Part shown: piece by piece, positions 16,882-25,525 of the stretch
How positions within the stretch are numbered: the stretch's first letter is position 1
Layout of the letters: each line of letters begins with the position of its first letter
Source: WTFY01 sp965220895
Lineage (GTDB): Bacteria > Pseudomonadota > Gammaproteobacteria > UBA4575
Length of the DNA stretch: 64,000 bases
Direction of reading: 5' to 3'
Assembly: GCA_965220895.1 (NCBI GenBank)
Contig: OZ244850.1
Location: forward strand, 1,860,001-1,924,000
Position numbers and translations under genes: made by a program
Notes under the pieces: generated by a model
Databases searched by the model: none
Seen by the model: only the letters and a program-made list of their open reading frames with translations
Told to the model about the DNA's origin: nothing

Positions 16882-18218
16882 GCCAGCCGCATTCCCTCCG
16901 AATCCTTTGGCTGGCCGCCCTCCTCGCGGCCAGCCAGTGCGCCGCGGGCGCGAAGGCGCCGACCGAAGACAGCTTCTGGTACTACGAGATCGGCGGTGCG
17001 CAGCCGGTCTCGGCCCCGGCCAATCCCTCCGTGGTCTCGGTCACCCTGGGGGGCTCGGCGCAGCTCGGGCTCGGCTACAGCTGCGCCAAGTTCGATCCGG
17101 TGACTGCGGTCACGAACACACTCAACGAGATCGGCGCGGGCGCAGACCGCATGATGGGCGCGATGACCGCGGCTGCCACCAGCGCCATCGCCGCGCTGCC
17201 GGCGCTGATCCTGCAGCGGGCCAACCCGGGACTCTACGACCTGTTCCAGAACGCGCTGATCAAGGCCGAGGAGACCCTGAGCCTGGCGACCAAGTCCTGT
17301 GAGCAGATGGAGGCGGAGATCGCACGCGGCAAGAACCCCTACGCGGACCTGGTGGTCCTGTCCAAGGGTAACGACTGGAAGGTGCAGATGGGGGTCGGTG
17401 GCAACGACGCCGTCACGGCCAAGGCCTCGGTGGAAGCGGCCAACGGCGACAACGGCGTGCCCTGGGTCGGCGGTCAGGCCGGTGGCAGCGGCCAGTCGGT
17501 GTTGGCGTTTACCGGGGATCTCGTCGAGGCCGGCTACAACATCCAGATGAACCGGCCCCTCACGGACACGAGTCCCGTCCCGGCGGCATCGTCCACGCGG
17601 CTGTCCGAACTCTGGCCCTCGCCGGCGCAGGCCCGGGACTGGGCGGTGGATGTCGTCGGCGAGAACATCGTGACCACCTGCGACACCTGCCGCAAGGACA
17701 GCATTCCGGGCACGGGCCTGCTGCCCAGGCTGTTCGAAGAGTCCGCCGCCGTCAGCACGGAAGTCCAGAGTCTGGTGGGCGGCACGACCCCCCTTACCCT
17801 GGCCCGCCTCGAGCGGGTCAAGGCGCCCGGGATCGCCATGACCCGGCAGGTGATCGAGGCCATCCGCGAGATGCCGGCGTCCGAACAGGGCCTGATCATG
17901 GGCCGCCTGGTGTCCGAGATCAGCACGGGCCGCACGGTGGAAAAGGCCCTCTATGTCCGCAGGCTGCTGCTGTCCGGGCGCCAGGTGCCCGAGGTCTATG
18001 CCACGGAGGTGGCCCGCGAGCATGCGGATCAGGCCATCAAGGAACTGGACCGGGAGATCGAGAACCTGCTGTTCGAGGCCCGGGTGCGAAAGGAAGTCGT
18101 CTCCGGCACCGTCCTCATGCTGCTTGAGCGTGCCGCGGCGAAAAGGCAGAGCTCGCTCACGGCACCCGAGGTGCCAGCCCCCGATCCTCATCCGTTGCGG
18201 GGCGGGCGTGTCCGGTAG
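16878..18218 (+). CDS. T4SS protein, TIGR03755 (TraH-like) family
   Basis: A 446-residue protein from ATG 16878, overlapping the TraU-like stop (ATGA). Signal peptide about 1-24, then FWYYEIGGAQPVSAPANPSV and LGYSCAKFDPVTAVTNTLNE. Later comes CDTCRKDSIPGTGLLPRLFE, and a helical C-terminal half with coiled-coil character (AIKELDREIENLLFEARVRK). Matches the PFL_4711-type/TraH-like component. Ends overlapping the next small gene. Confidence 0.87.
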   Translation: MSQPHSLRILWLAALLAASQCAAGAKAPTEDSFWYYEIGGAQPVSAPANPSVVSVTLGGSAQLGLGYSCAKFDPVTAVTNTLNEIGAGADRMMGAMTAAATSAIAALPALILQRANPGLYDLFQNALIKAEETLSLATKSCEQMEAEIARGKNPYADLVVLSKGNDWKVQMGVGGNDAVTAKASVEAANGDNGVPWVGGQAGGSGQSVLAFTGDLVEAGYNIQMNRPLTDTSPVPAASSTRLSELWPSPAQARDWAVDVVGENIVTTCDTCRKDSIPGTGLLPRLFEESAAVSTEVQSLVGGTTPLTLARLERVKAPGIAMTRQVIEAIREMPASEQGLIMGRLVSEISTGRTVEKALYVRRLLLSGRQVPEVYATEVAREHADQAIKELDREIENLLFEARVRKEVVSGTVLMLLERAAAKRQSSLTAPEVPAPDPHPLRGGRVR

Positions 18219-18582
18219 TCCCCGACCCCGGCGAAAGGGCCTCGTGCTTTCCACCGCGGCGGGCGCGTTGCTGGCCGTCCTGGCCGGCTGGCTGCTCATG
18301 CATCGCCTGCAGATCGAATCCGTGCAGTCCGTTCGCGAGGGCCTGCGGGACTGGCAGCCCGTCCTGGGTGCCGTGCGCGCGACCGTGATTCTCCTGGTGG
18401 CGCTGGGCTGGAATCGCCTGGTCGCCGGCCTGGCCCGCACGGGAATTCTTCATCCTGCAAGGGCAGGGCGACTCACCGCACTGCGCTGGCGCATCGTCGC
18501 TTGGCTGGTCGGGCTGGAACTGGTCCTGGGCCACGGCCTGCCGGTGCACGCCGTGCAGCTTGCCATCGGGATCCCGTCATGA
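18208..18582 (+). CDS. Small T4SS-associated membrane protein
   Basis: About 124 residues from GTG 18208, preceded by GGGGCGG; a GTG at 18244 is an alternative. Three hydrophobic segments (about 13-31, 50-70, 92-112) with Arg-rich connections indicate an inner-membrane protein. The frame sits between the TraH-like and TraG-N genes, overlapping both, a place where GI-type ICEs usually encode a small membrane protein. No named family recognised. Confidence 0.65.
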   Translation: MSGSPRPRRKGLVLSTAAGALLAVLAGWLLMHRLQIESVQSVREGLRDWQPVLGAVRATVILLVALGWNRLVAGLARTGILHPARAGRLTALRWRIVAWLVGLELVLGHGLPVHAVQLAIGIPS

Positions 18583-20144
18583 CGGTCGACAGCTACCTGG
18601 AGCTGTTCACCACGCTGTTCGGCTGGACCTTCTACAACATCCTGTGGGACGTGCTGGTCAGCACCGGCATCGTCTACCTACCGTTTCTGGGAATCCTGAT
18701 CGATCACTGGCGTGAACCGGCACAGGGTGCTCAGATGGAGTCCGCCAGCGGCCTGTCGCTGCGGCGCATGGAGCTCGAGCTGTTCATCGCACTGCTGGTG
18801 GTAGTCCTTGCCGGACAGCCAGCGGCCCTGACGCCGCTGGACGCCGCCACCCTGTCCTACACGCCGCCCCCGACCCTGCAGAATCCGACCCCGGCCACGG
18901 CAACCGTGGCCTCGTCGCAAAGCACCTATGGCACCACCGGCTTTACCGGCACGGCGGCAACCGTCAACGTGCCGGTCTGGTGGTACGGAGTGATCGCACT
19001 AAGTTCCGGCCTCAATCACGCCATCGTCGAGGGCCTGCCGAGTGTCTCGGACATGCGCACCTACGAGCAGCAGGCGCGCCTAGCCACTATCGCCGATCCC
19101 CGCCTGCGCCAGGAGGTCAGCGACTTTTTCAGCCAGTGCTACATCCCGGCACGCTCCAGATACCGGGTTCAAAGGCCGGATACTACTGCCGTCCAGGGCA
19201 TCCTTGCTATCTATGGGGCCGATGATCCGGACTGGATGGGGTCCCACGTGTATCGCGACATACCGAGGTATTACGATACGCTGCGACCGGTGCATCCGGT
19301 CACAGGCTGGACGTACAACGCAGCCCGGGACACGGAATACGATCCGGGCGCACCGCCTGTCTGGGGCAAGCCGTCCTGCAAGCAGTGGTGGGAGGACTCG
19401 GGCATCGGGCTTCGGGGAAAGCTGATCCGCGAGGCGGATGCCACCTCCGCCGGGTTCTCCGGCCTGGTGGTGGCCATCGCTCCGGCACTGGCCAGCGAGC
19501 AGCAAAACGATGCCGTGGCCAGGACCGTGCTCACCAATGCCCCGCCGTCCTGGTCGAGCAACGAGCTGCTCGTCCACAACGCATCCGGTCCGGGGCTGGT
19601 CAGCAATGCAGGCGCCATCGTCAAGAGCGGACTTGCGGCAGGCGGCATCGTCACGGCCTCGGCCCTGTTCTCGGTCACCATGACCGCCGTGCTGCAGGCC
19701 CTGCCCATGCTGCAGGCGATCATCCTGCTGGGCATCTACGCGCTGCTGCCGCTGCTGGTGGTGCTGTCCCGGTATTCCGTCTCCATGCTGGTCGTCGGGG
19801 CCATGGCGGTCTTCACCGTCAAGTTCTGGAGCGTATTGTGGTACCTGGCGATGTGGGTGGACCAGAACCTGATCCTTTCCATGTACCCGGACGTGAATAT
19901 CTTCCTGCAGGTGTTCGCCAATCCCGGCGAACACGACTTCAAGCGCATGCTGCTGAACATGATCACCACCAGTCTCTACCTGGGACTGCCGCTGCTGTGG
20001 AGCATCATGATGGCCTGGGCGGGAATCCGGGCAGGGCAGTCACTGGATCATGCGATGCAGCCGCTCAGTGCGCCGGTGCACGATGCGGGCCGGCAGGGCG
20101 GGGCCTTCGGCAGGACAGCAGTGGCCCAGGATGCGAAGAGGTGA
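18579..20144 (+). CDS. TraG N-terminal-domain conjugation membrane protein
   Basis: A 521-residue protein from ATG 18579 (MTVDSYLELFTTLFGWTFYN), overlapping the previous stop. Transmembrane helices lie at about 10-40, 62-82 and a cluster at 345-480 (ITASALFSV region, IILLGIYALLPLLVVLSRYS, NMITTSLYLGLPLLWSIMMA). The loop GLPSVSDMRTYEQQARLATI fits the TraG_N family (PF07916), which in F-like systems is needed for pilus assembly. It is the last T4SS gene; the usual DUF3742 gene and MobH-type relaxase TraI do not follow. Instead the GC content drops and cargo begins. Confidence 0.88.
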   Translation: MTVDSYLELFTTLFGWTFYNILWDVLVSTGIVYLPFLGILIDHWREPAQGAQMESASGLSLRRMELELFIALLVVVLAGQPAALTPLDAATLSYTPPPTLQNPTPATATVASSQSTYGTTGFTGTAATVNVPVWWYGVIALSSGLNHAIVEGLPSVSDMRTYEQQARLATIADPRLRQEVSDFFSQCYIPARSRYRVQRPDTTAVQGILAIYGADDPDWMGSHVYRDIPRYYDTLRPVHPVTGWTYNAARDTEYDPGAPPVWGKPSCKQWWEDSGIGLRGKLIREADATSAGFSGLVVAIAPALASEQQNDAVARTVLTNAPPSWSSNELLVHNASGPGLVSNAGAIVKSGLAAGGIVTASALFSVTMTAVLQALPMLQAIILLGIYALLPLLVVLSRYSVSMLVVGAMAVFTVKFWSVLWYLAMWVDQNLILSMYPDVNIFLQVFANPGEHDFKRMLLNMITTSLYLGLPLLWSIMMAWAGIRAGQSLDHAMQPLSAPVHDAGRQGGAFGRTAVAQDAKR

Positions 20145-20373
20145 AGGATTTTTCGACTATCGTTGATTCCAGATTTACATCAGCCTTGATTCTGAACCTG
20201 AGTCAGAGGTATGGGAAAGGTATGGTAAAATCGGAAGTACGCAATGTGGCGAATTTTTAACTTTGGTAAGTTTAGGAACACTCGTAGACGATCAGATAAA
20301 TGGTCAACGACAAAATGCTCCGAATCAAATTAACCAACGCGCTTCAGCGCCCTGAGAATTGAGCGCAGTACCT

Positions 20374-21189
20374 ATGACTACCAGAGACGAAGAATATCTT
20401 CAGATTATCTTGGATGCCATCAGGGTCTCTGCACAATACAAACCGAAGTTCGGACAAGGGTCGAAAGGTGGCGGACTGACGCTCCAGCAGTTCCAGAAAC
20501 TTTATCAGGAAGACGTATTCTACAACTGGTTCGGATTGGATACTCCTATGATGTACGCTGCCCATAAGGCATCTGGCGGCATGACAAGCGTATATAGGCA
20601 GATCGGAATTGGATGTGAGAGGCTTTTTCGGAGGATCATCAAAGACTCTTTGGAATTATCAGAGGAAGATGTGACGTGGTCCTATCAGGTGACCTTGCCG
20701 AGCGGACGGAAGCGGTCGCTACACCTAGATGGACGAGTTCCCTTAGAAAAGATCAGCGACAGCCTAAAACGAGATCGTTTCTATAGATGGATGAGAGAAT
20801 CTGCAAGAATGCTAGATGTCGACGACAAGGTGTTCGAGAGCTTATCGGGCACTATCTTTGAAGTCAGACAAGGATATAAAAGCAAGGATTCAAAGCGGCA
20901 GAATGCTGATATCGCAAATGCTGCAACGGCATACACCAAAGGTTATTTTCCTTGTGCCGTCATTCTGTCAGGGCAGATAGACGGCGACATTCTTATGCGC
21001 TACCGCGCTGAAAAATGGTCGGTTGTGACCGGTATCCTCGGGACTACAAACCCGCTGATCTCTACCTATGACTTTATGCGGGAAGTTGTGGGCTATGATC
21101 TCGCTGCATTTTTTGAGCGGAACAGTTCAACCCTTCGAGGCGAGATAGATGCCATTTTGCAATCCTTGCTAACGCCGGAGTCGACATGA
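20374..21189 (+). CDS. Type II restriction endonuclease (family uncertain)
   Basis: A 271-residue protein from ATG 20374 (a TTG at 20359 is possible), overlapping the following methyltransferase by 4 bp (ATGA). The probable catalytic segment is FEVRQGYKSKDSKRQNAD (residues 162-179), an E-x5-K arrangement with several basic residues as in PD-(D/E)XK-like restriction enzymes. ILSGQIDGDILMRYRAEKW then follows. Its identity as the endonuclease comes mainly from pairing with the methyltransferase. A CfrBI-like enzyme, paired with an N4-cytosine methylase, is one possibility, but I cannot confirm the family or target. Confidence 0.65.
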   Translation: MTTRDEEYLQIILDAIRVSAQYKPKFGQGSKGGGLTLQQFQKLYQEDVFYNWFGLDTPMMYAAHKASGGMTSVYRQIGIGCERLFRRIIKDSLELSEEDVTWSYQVTLPSGRKRSLHLDGRVPLEKISDSLKRDRFYRWMRESARMLDVDDKVFESLSGTIFEVRQGYKSKDSKRQNADIANAATAYTKGYFPCAVILSGQIDGDILMRYRAEKWSVVTGILGTTNPLISTYDFMREVVGYDLAAFFERNSSTLRGEIDAILQSLLTPEST

Positions 21190-22424
21190 ACGCCATTGCT
21201 AGAGAAGAATTGCGGCAAAGGGCAGACTATACACATAAGTTCAATGCGAACACGGGCCGACATGGATGGTTAAGGCTAACTCCGGCATATTCAGTGAAGA
21301 TAGTCGAAGAACTAATATCCGCGCACGATAGCCCCCAGCGCGTGCTAGATCCGTTTAGCGGAACGGCAACTACCGCCTTAAGCGCCATATACCACGGCCA
21401 CGAGGGCGTAACAACTGACATCAATCCTTTCCTGGTGTGGTTTGGCAGTGCGAAGACAGCACAATATTCCAGTTCCGCGTTGGTATCAGCGCGCTCCGCA
21501 TGTGCACGTGTGATTGATGCGGTTAAACGGAATGCTGTAAATCCAGTCGAAACGCCGCCTATTCACAACATTGGCCGCTGGTGGTGTACAGCGGCTTTGG
21601 AATTCTTGTGCAAGTTAAGGGGCGGCATAGAAGCAGAGAGCGAGGAATACTCGCCCGAAAGAAATCTCTTGCTGGTGGCGTTTTGTAGGACACTGATCGG
21701 TTTGTCAAATGCTACGTTTAACCATCAATCTATGTCTTTCAAAGATGATCATCAATTGACAATTCCGATCGATGCAGACATGGAGCAATTGTTTAGTGAG
21801 AACTTGCAGTTCGTATTGGATGGAGCTACACATAACCCGACCGGAACAGCACAAGTAGTGTTCGGAGATGCTAAGAATTTGTCACATTCGGTCGATGGCA
21901 CCTTCGATCTGATAATTACGTCACCGCCATATGCAAACCGGATGTCGTACATTCGTGAGCTTCGGCCGTACATGTACTGGCTCGGATTTCTTAACAACGG
22001 GCGCGATGCGGGAGAGCTGGACTGGTCTGCAATTGGGGGAACATGGGGTGTCGCAACAAGCAGACTTACTGATTGGGAACCACCGCAAGAGTCATTCACA
22101 CATCCATTACTAGACAGGTCACTGAGCAAGATAGCACATGACGGCAACAAAAACGGAGTGTTGCTTGCAAAGTATGTTTCCAAGTATTTCAGTGATGCTT
22201 GGGAGCATTTGAATTCTTTGTCGACTGTGGTTAGGAACGGCACTGAATTGCATTATATTGTGGGCAATTCGACGTTCTACGGTGTGCTGTTGTCGGTGGA
22301 GCGGATCTACGCGGCGATGCTTGAAGAAGTGGGGTTTGAGGGCGTTCGGTGTAATGCGATTCGTAAGCGGAATTCAAAGAAGGAATTGTTTGAATTCGAT
22401 GTTTCTGCCCAATGGCGTAGATAA
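21186..22424 (+). CDS. Site-specific DNA methyltransferase (SPPY type)
   Basis: A 412-residue protein. The SAM-binding motif is DPFSGTATT at 55-63 and the catalytic motif TSPPY at 245-249. Ser/Thr-Pro-Pro-Tyr is typical of N4-cytosine methylases and some N6-adenine ones. The ~180 residues between motifs and the region after 250 could carry target recognition. It modifies host DNA to protect against the endonuclease encoded 4 bp upstream. Both genes are AT-richer than the T4SS operon they follow, consistent with later acquisition. Confidence 0.88.
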   Translation: MNAIAREELRQRADYTHKFNANTGRHGWLRLTPAYSVKIVEELISAHDSPQRVLDPFSGTATTALSAIYHGHEGVTTDINPFLVWFGSAKTAQYSSSALVSARSACARVIDAVKRNAVNPVETPPIHNIGRWWCTAALEFLCKLRGGIEAESEEYSPERNLLLVAFCRTLIGLSNATFNHQSMSFKDDHQLTIPIDADMEQLFSENLQFVLDGATHNPTGTAQVVFGDAKNLSHSVDGTFDLIITSPPYANRMSYIRELRPYMYWLGFLNNGRDAGELDWSAIGGTWGVATSRLTDWEPPQESFTHPLLDRSLSKIAHDGNKNGVLLAKYVSKYFSDAWEHLNSLSTVVRNGTELHYIVGNSTFYGVLLSVERIYAAMLEEVGFEGVRCNAIRKRNSKKELFEFDVSAQWRR

Positions 22425-22738
22425 AATTGATCAAAGCAGGTGTAGTTGCGAATTCATGTCCTGCTTAATCCAAATGGTCCTCGGTCGCTGAGAGCGGCAG
22501 TGGCGAGAGACAGCGGCCGTCTAGTCCCAGGGTACTGTAGTGTATGACCGAGATCATGGTTGGTGCTCGGTTACATGGCGTGCGCACACTTTTCCTGGGA
22601 GTGCAGCCTGAACGAACACACTAACAGCCTGGTGCGATGTCGGTACTTCCCCAATTTGCCTCGTCAAAACCAAAACCATGGTTTGAGTTTTTTATATATG
22701 ATTTTTGCAGGTTGCAGGAGAACTGCTTGCAGGACGGG
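22425..22738. other. Intergenic stretch between two defence modules
   Basis: About 314 bp between the plus-strand methyltransferase and the minus-strand HNH gene, so a convergent 3' region. I see no gene, no strong terminator hairpin and no repeat of other parts of the window. It may be a joint between separately acquired pieces. Confidence 0.4.
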
Positions 22739-23632
22739 TCAGGTAGACGTGAGTGTATTGACAGAAGAGATGAATACCTCGCGTGAATGCCACTTGAGGA
22801 AATTTGGGGAAGGCCAGTCATCAGGTTTTGCAGGTAAAAAAATCGGTTTGGAATCGAATTGCCCGAGGGATAAATTGGATCCTTTACCCTCTGCATACTT
22901 TGAAACGATTATTTTTCTGTCAAGGGAAAGCGTAAAGGCTCCTTTGTCAAACAGTCGATGATGGAGAACACAAAGAGCAAGGCCATTGTGGACCTTATCT
23001 GGCCCCCGGGCTTCATGCCATCTTATGTGTGCTGCTTCCAAGGCAACTGGCTTTCCATTCACATGAACTGCAAAATCACACACTGCACATCGAAAACCAT
23101 ATGCCATTAATACTTTTGGTGGGAATGAAGGGTCGCGGCGCCTGCGGCGTGAATTTACATATTCTGGATTGATGCCTGCAGTCTGCAAGACTTCATCACG
23201 CATGCTGGGCGGGAAGTGAGCATCTACCAAGTCAGTGGCGAGTTGAAATGCCAGTTCATTGTTGTCTTGCAATGCCTTTTGGATGTCTTTTGGGAAGCCA
23301 CCATGAGCATCTTCCTGAAGCAGCGAACTCTTATGGGCGTTCCCCCCAGGACCTACAGTGATCCGGTGTCGTTCTGGAATTTCCCATACTTCATCATTCT
23401 GTAGCCGCCAGAATGGTGCTTCCGTGTGAACCACTTTGCGATGAGGCCCGAACTTGCCAAGCAGTTTGGCAAGCTCCCTGTCAGCCTCTTGATAAGATAC
23501 AAAGCGTTCTTCGCCCCGAAGACAACGTCCAATTGCCCACAATACAAGAAGAGGCTTGTGGGGAGCGCGTTGGCCGTTGGAAGCCCAGGTTTGGAGCCCT
23601 CTGAAGCGAGACAGTAAGTTCTCCGGCGTCAT
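22739..23632 (-). CDS. Phosphorothioate-DNA-dependent HNH restriction endonuclease (type IV)
   Basis: A 297-residue protein from ATG 23632 (alternative at 23656). The N-terminal domain carries APHKPLLVLWAIGRCLRGEE and EAPFWRLQNDEVWEI (about 72-85), the hallmarks of the sulfur-binding domain of ScoMcrA/EcoWI-type enzymes. The C-terminal HNH has Cys182, Cys185, ALEAAHIRWH with His202, NGLALC with Asn216 and Cys221, and LHHRLFD. These enzymes cut DNA carrying phosphorothioate linkages made by Dnd systems. It lies downstream of dndE on the same strand (151-bp gap). A functional Dnd system in the same cell would be self-toxic; here dnd is broken. Confidence 0.88.
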   Translation of the reverse strand: MTPENLLSRFRGLQTWASNGQRAPHKPLLVLWAIGRCLRGEERFVSYQEADRELAKLLGKFGPHRKVVHTEAPFWRLQNDEVWEIPERHRITVGPGGNAHKSSLLQEDAHGGFPKDIQKALQDNNELAFQLATDLVDAHFPPSMRDEVLQTAGINPEYVNSRRRRRDPSFPPKVLMAYGFRCAVCDFAVHVNGKPVALEAAHIRWHEARGPDKVHNGLALCVLHHRLFDKGAFTLSLDRKIIVSKYAEGKGSNLSLGQFDSKPIFLPAKPDDWPSPNFLKWHSREVFISSVNTLTST

Positions 23633-23783
23633 GAATGCCAACACCAAACAGTTCAAGCGACGACAGCGTAGACTATACCACGCTCAGATAAACTGGAAGA
23701 TACCAAGGCATGCTTCAGTTATAGCCCATTTGGTGGGAATGAGGAGGCTTGCCATTCCGGGGCCTGCACCAAGGTAGTGAGTC

Positions 23784-24164
23784 TTATGAAGCTACAGGAA
23801 TTGCAACCAGGTTCTCAATACTGCGAATATCTCTGTTTCCAGCGAGGTAGGAAATTCCGCGATGTAAATGAAGCCGAAACTGTTGCCCAAGTGTATCGAT
23901 GTCCGTGCCTAGGCCGTCTCGTACACATCGCTCCTTTAAAAGCGCCATATAAATATCAGCGTATCGACCACCAAAGACTTTCCAGCTCATCTCAACGTTG
24001 CTATCGGCCGGAATTTTTGTAGGCGGCGGGATGCTTTGCTCTGCAAGAGATACGCATAAAGCCCATCTGCACAACACATTCCAATGCTCTATTCCTGTCA
24101 CTCGCTTAAGCTTGCCGAGTTGGTCCTTGGCTTGTCGGGACAGCCTGATGTATTCAACAGCCAC
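23784..24164 (-). CDS. dndE: DNA sulfur modification protein DndE
   Basis: A 126-residue protein starting at GTG 24164, whose G lies in the dndD stop (TAGTG). The N-terminus EYIRLSRQAKDQLGKLKRVT, GIEHWNVLCRWALCVSLAEQ is the DndE signature. DndE binds nicked double-stranded DNA and works with DndC and DndD in replacing a non-bridging phosphate oxygen with sulfur. The gene looks intact, but with dndD truncated and dndB/dndC missing it should have no partner complex here. Confidence 0.92.
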   Translation of the reverse strand: MAVEYIRLSRQAKDQLGKLKRVTGIEHWNVLCRWALCVSLAEQSIPPPTKIPADSNVEMSWKVFGGRYADIYMALLKERCVRDGLGTDIDTLGQQFRLHLHRGISYLAGNRDIRSIENLVAIPVAS

Positions 24165-25525
24165 TACGCTGCCTCCATTTTTTCAAAGTATCCAGGGACA
24201 ATTCTTGTTTTTTCCGTACCATCGTCGTAGCTCAAGTAATAACTTTTGCTGATCCAAGGCTTGAGACGATCCAAGTAGCCGCCGGTAATTTCCTCATCAG
24301 TGGAGAGGAGCAAAACCTGATGGCTGGCAAAGGGAAGATAACGTTCCACCAGATGTGCTCGGTGACCTGCATCCAGACGTCCCAGAGGGGTGTCAATAGC
24401 GGTCGGCAGTGGTCGTCCTGAAGCTTTCGCCAGCCCCCAGAGAAGAGCTATTCCAAGGAGCTGGCCTTCACCAGCTGATAAACGCTCCAGAGTCAGAACC
24501 TGACCGTCCTTGCCAAAAAGTGTGAGCGAAAACTGTTCAGGGTCAATAGAAAGGCGTGAAACAAGGGATGTCTTGCGCAGGAGTTGCTTGTAGCTTTCGA
24601 GAACAAGCTGTTCGATGCGTCGAACATGGCGCTTCACCATCGCTTTTCGATATGTCTTGAGTGTTCCATGCACTTTTTCTATATGGCGTAGGACCCGGGC
24701 GCGGTCATCATGATCGCTTATTGCCATAGATTCAGCTTCGTTCAGACGAATGAGTGCTTGTTCCTTCCGCTCGATTTCACGGTGCATGCGTTCTATCTCA
24801 CTTGACAAAGCTGCATGTTGGGCAGTGAGCTGGGCAAGCTTTTCTTTCAGTTTGTCACGTTTCATTGCGACTTCACCAATCGTGTCAGCGCTGGGAATGC
24901 TTTCGACCTCTGCGCGAGTGTATGCTGCCAATTCTGCCCGCTTCTTGTGTTCCTCAAGCTTGCGGCTTGCAATTGAAGCTGCATCTTCAAGCCCGCCCCG
25001 CAGCAGGCTATGAAGGTCGCTACGCGTCTTCAATGTCAGATCCAGCACAGTCGTTTCCTTGCCTAGTGCCCTGCGCTTAGCTCGGTCTTTCCGGAAAAAC
25101 TGCTTGATAGCTTCAACGGTCTCTTCTTCAACAGGGCGTGAGCGAAGCGTTTTTAATGCTGCACGGTCACGTGATTGCAGCACTTCAGATATATCACGTG
25201 CGCGCCGACACTCTTCTTCATGCTGATCCCGCATGTCGGCAGATTTGAGAAGGGGATGGACCATCAGCAGCGGCAAGATTCCAGCCGCTATTTCCCGCTG
25301 CGCCTCTTCGTTTTTCTGAACGTCCGATTCCGCATTGTTCAACCGCTGCTCCAGGGCAACGCGTTGGTCAAAGAGATTGCCTCCAAGATTTCTGTACTCC
25401 TCATTTACCTTTGAAAGTTTGCGCTGCATGCGGTCGATGTCGTGCGTTTGAATAGTGGCGCGTTCCTGATTTAGCTTGTCTGCTCGCCAAAAGAATTCAG
25501 AGAAGCCCCATTTTTTTGGTGGCAT
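24164..25525 (-). pseudogene. dndD: DndD fragment, 5'-truncated (ATPase N-terminus missing)
   Basis: The frame covers about 453 residues from the DndD coiled coil to the C-terminal ATPase half. The coiled coil is clear (RKLSKVNEEYRNLGGNLFDQ, AALSSEIERMHREIERKEQ). The signature RLSAGEGQLLGIALLWGLAK and the Walker B/D-loop AIDTPLGRLDAGHR are intact. Full DndD is about 650-700 residues, with a Walker A lobe at the N-terminus; that lobe is missing. The sequence ends upstream in MPPKKWGFSEFFW, where the opposite strand turns into a DUF262 gene. Without the P-loop it cannot hydrolyse ATP. dndC and dndB, expected further upstream, are absent. Confidence 0.9.

Noticed and set aside
24164..25525. A working Dnd modification system
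   Set aside because: DndD lacks its Walker A lobe and dndB/dndC are missing, so only a relic remains in this window.
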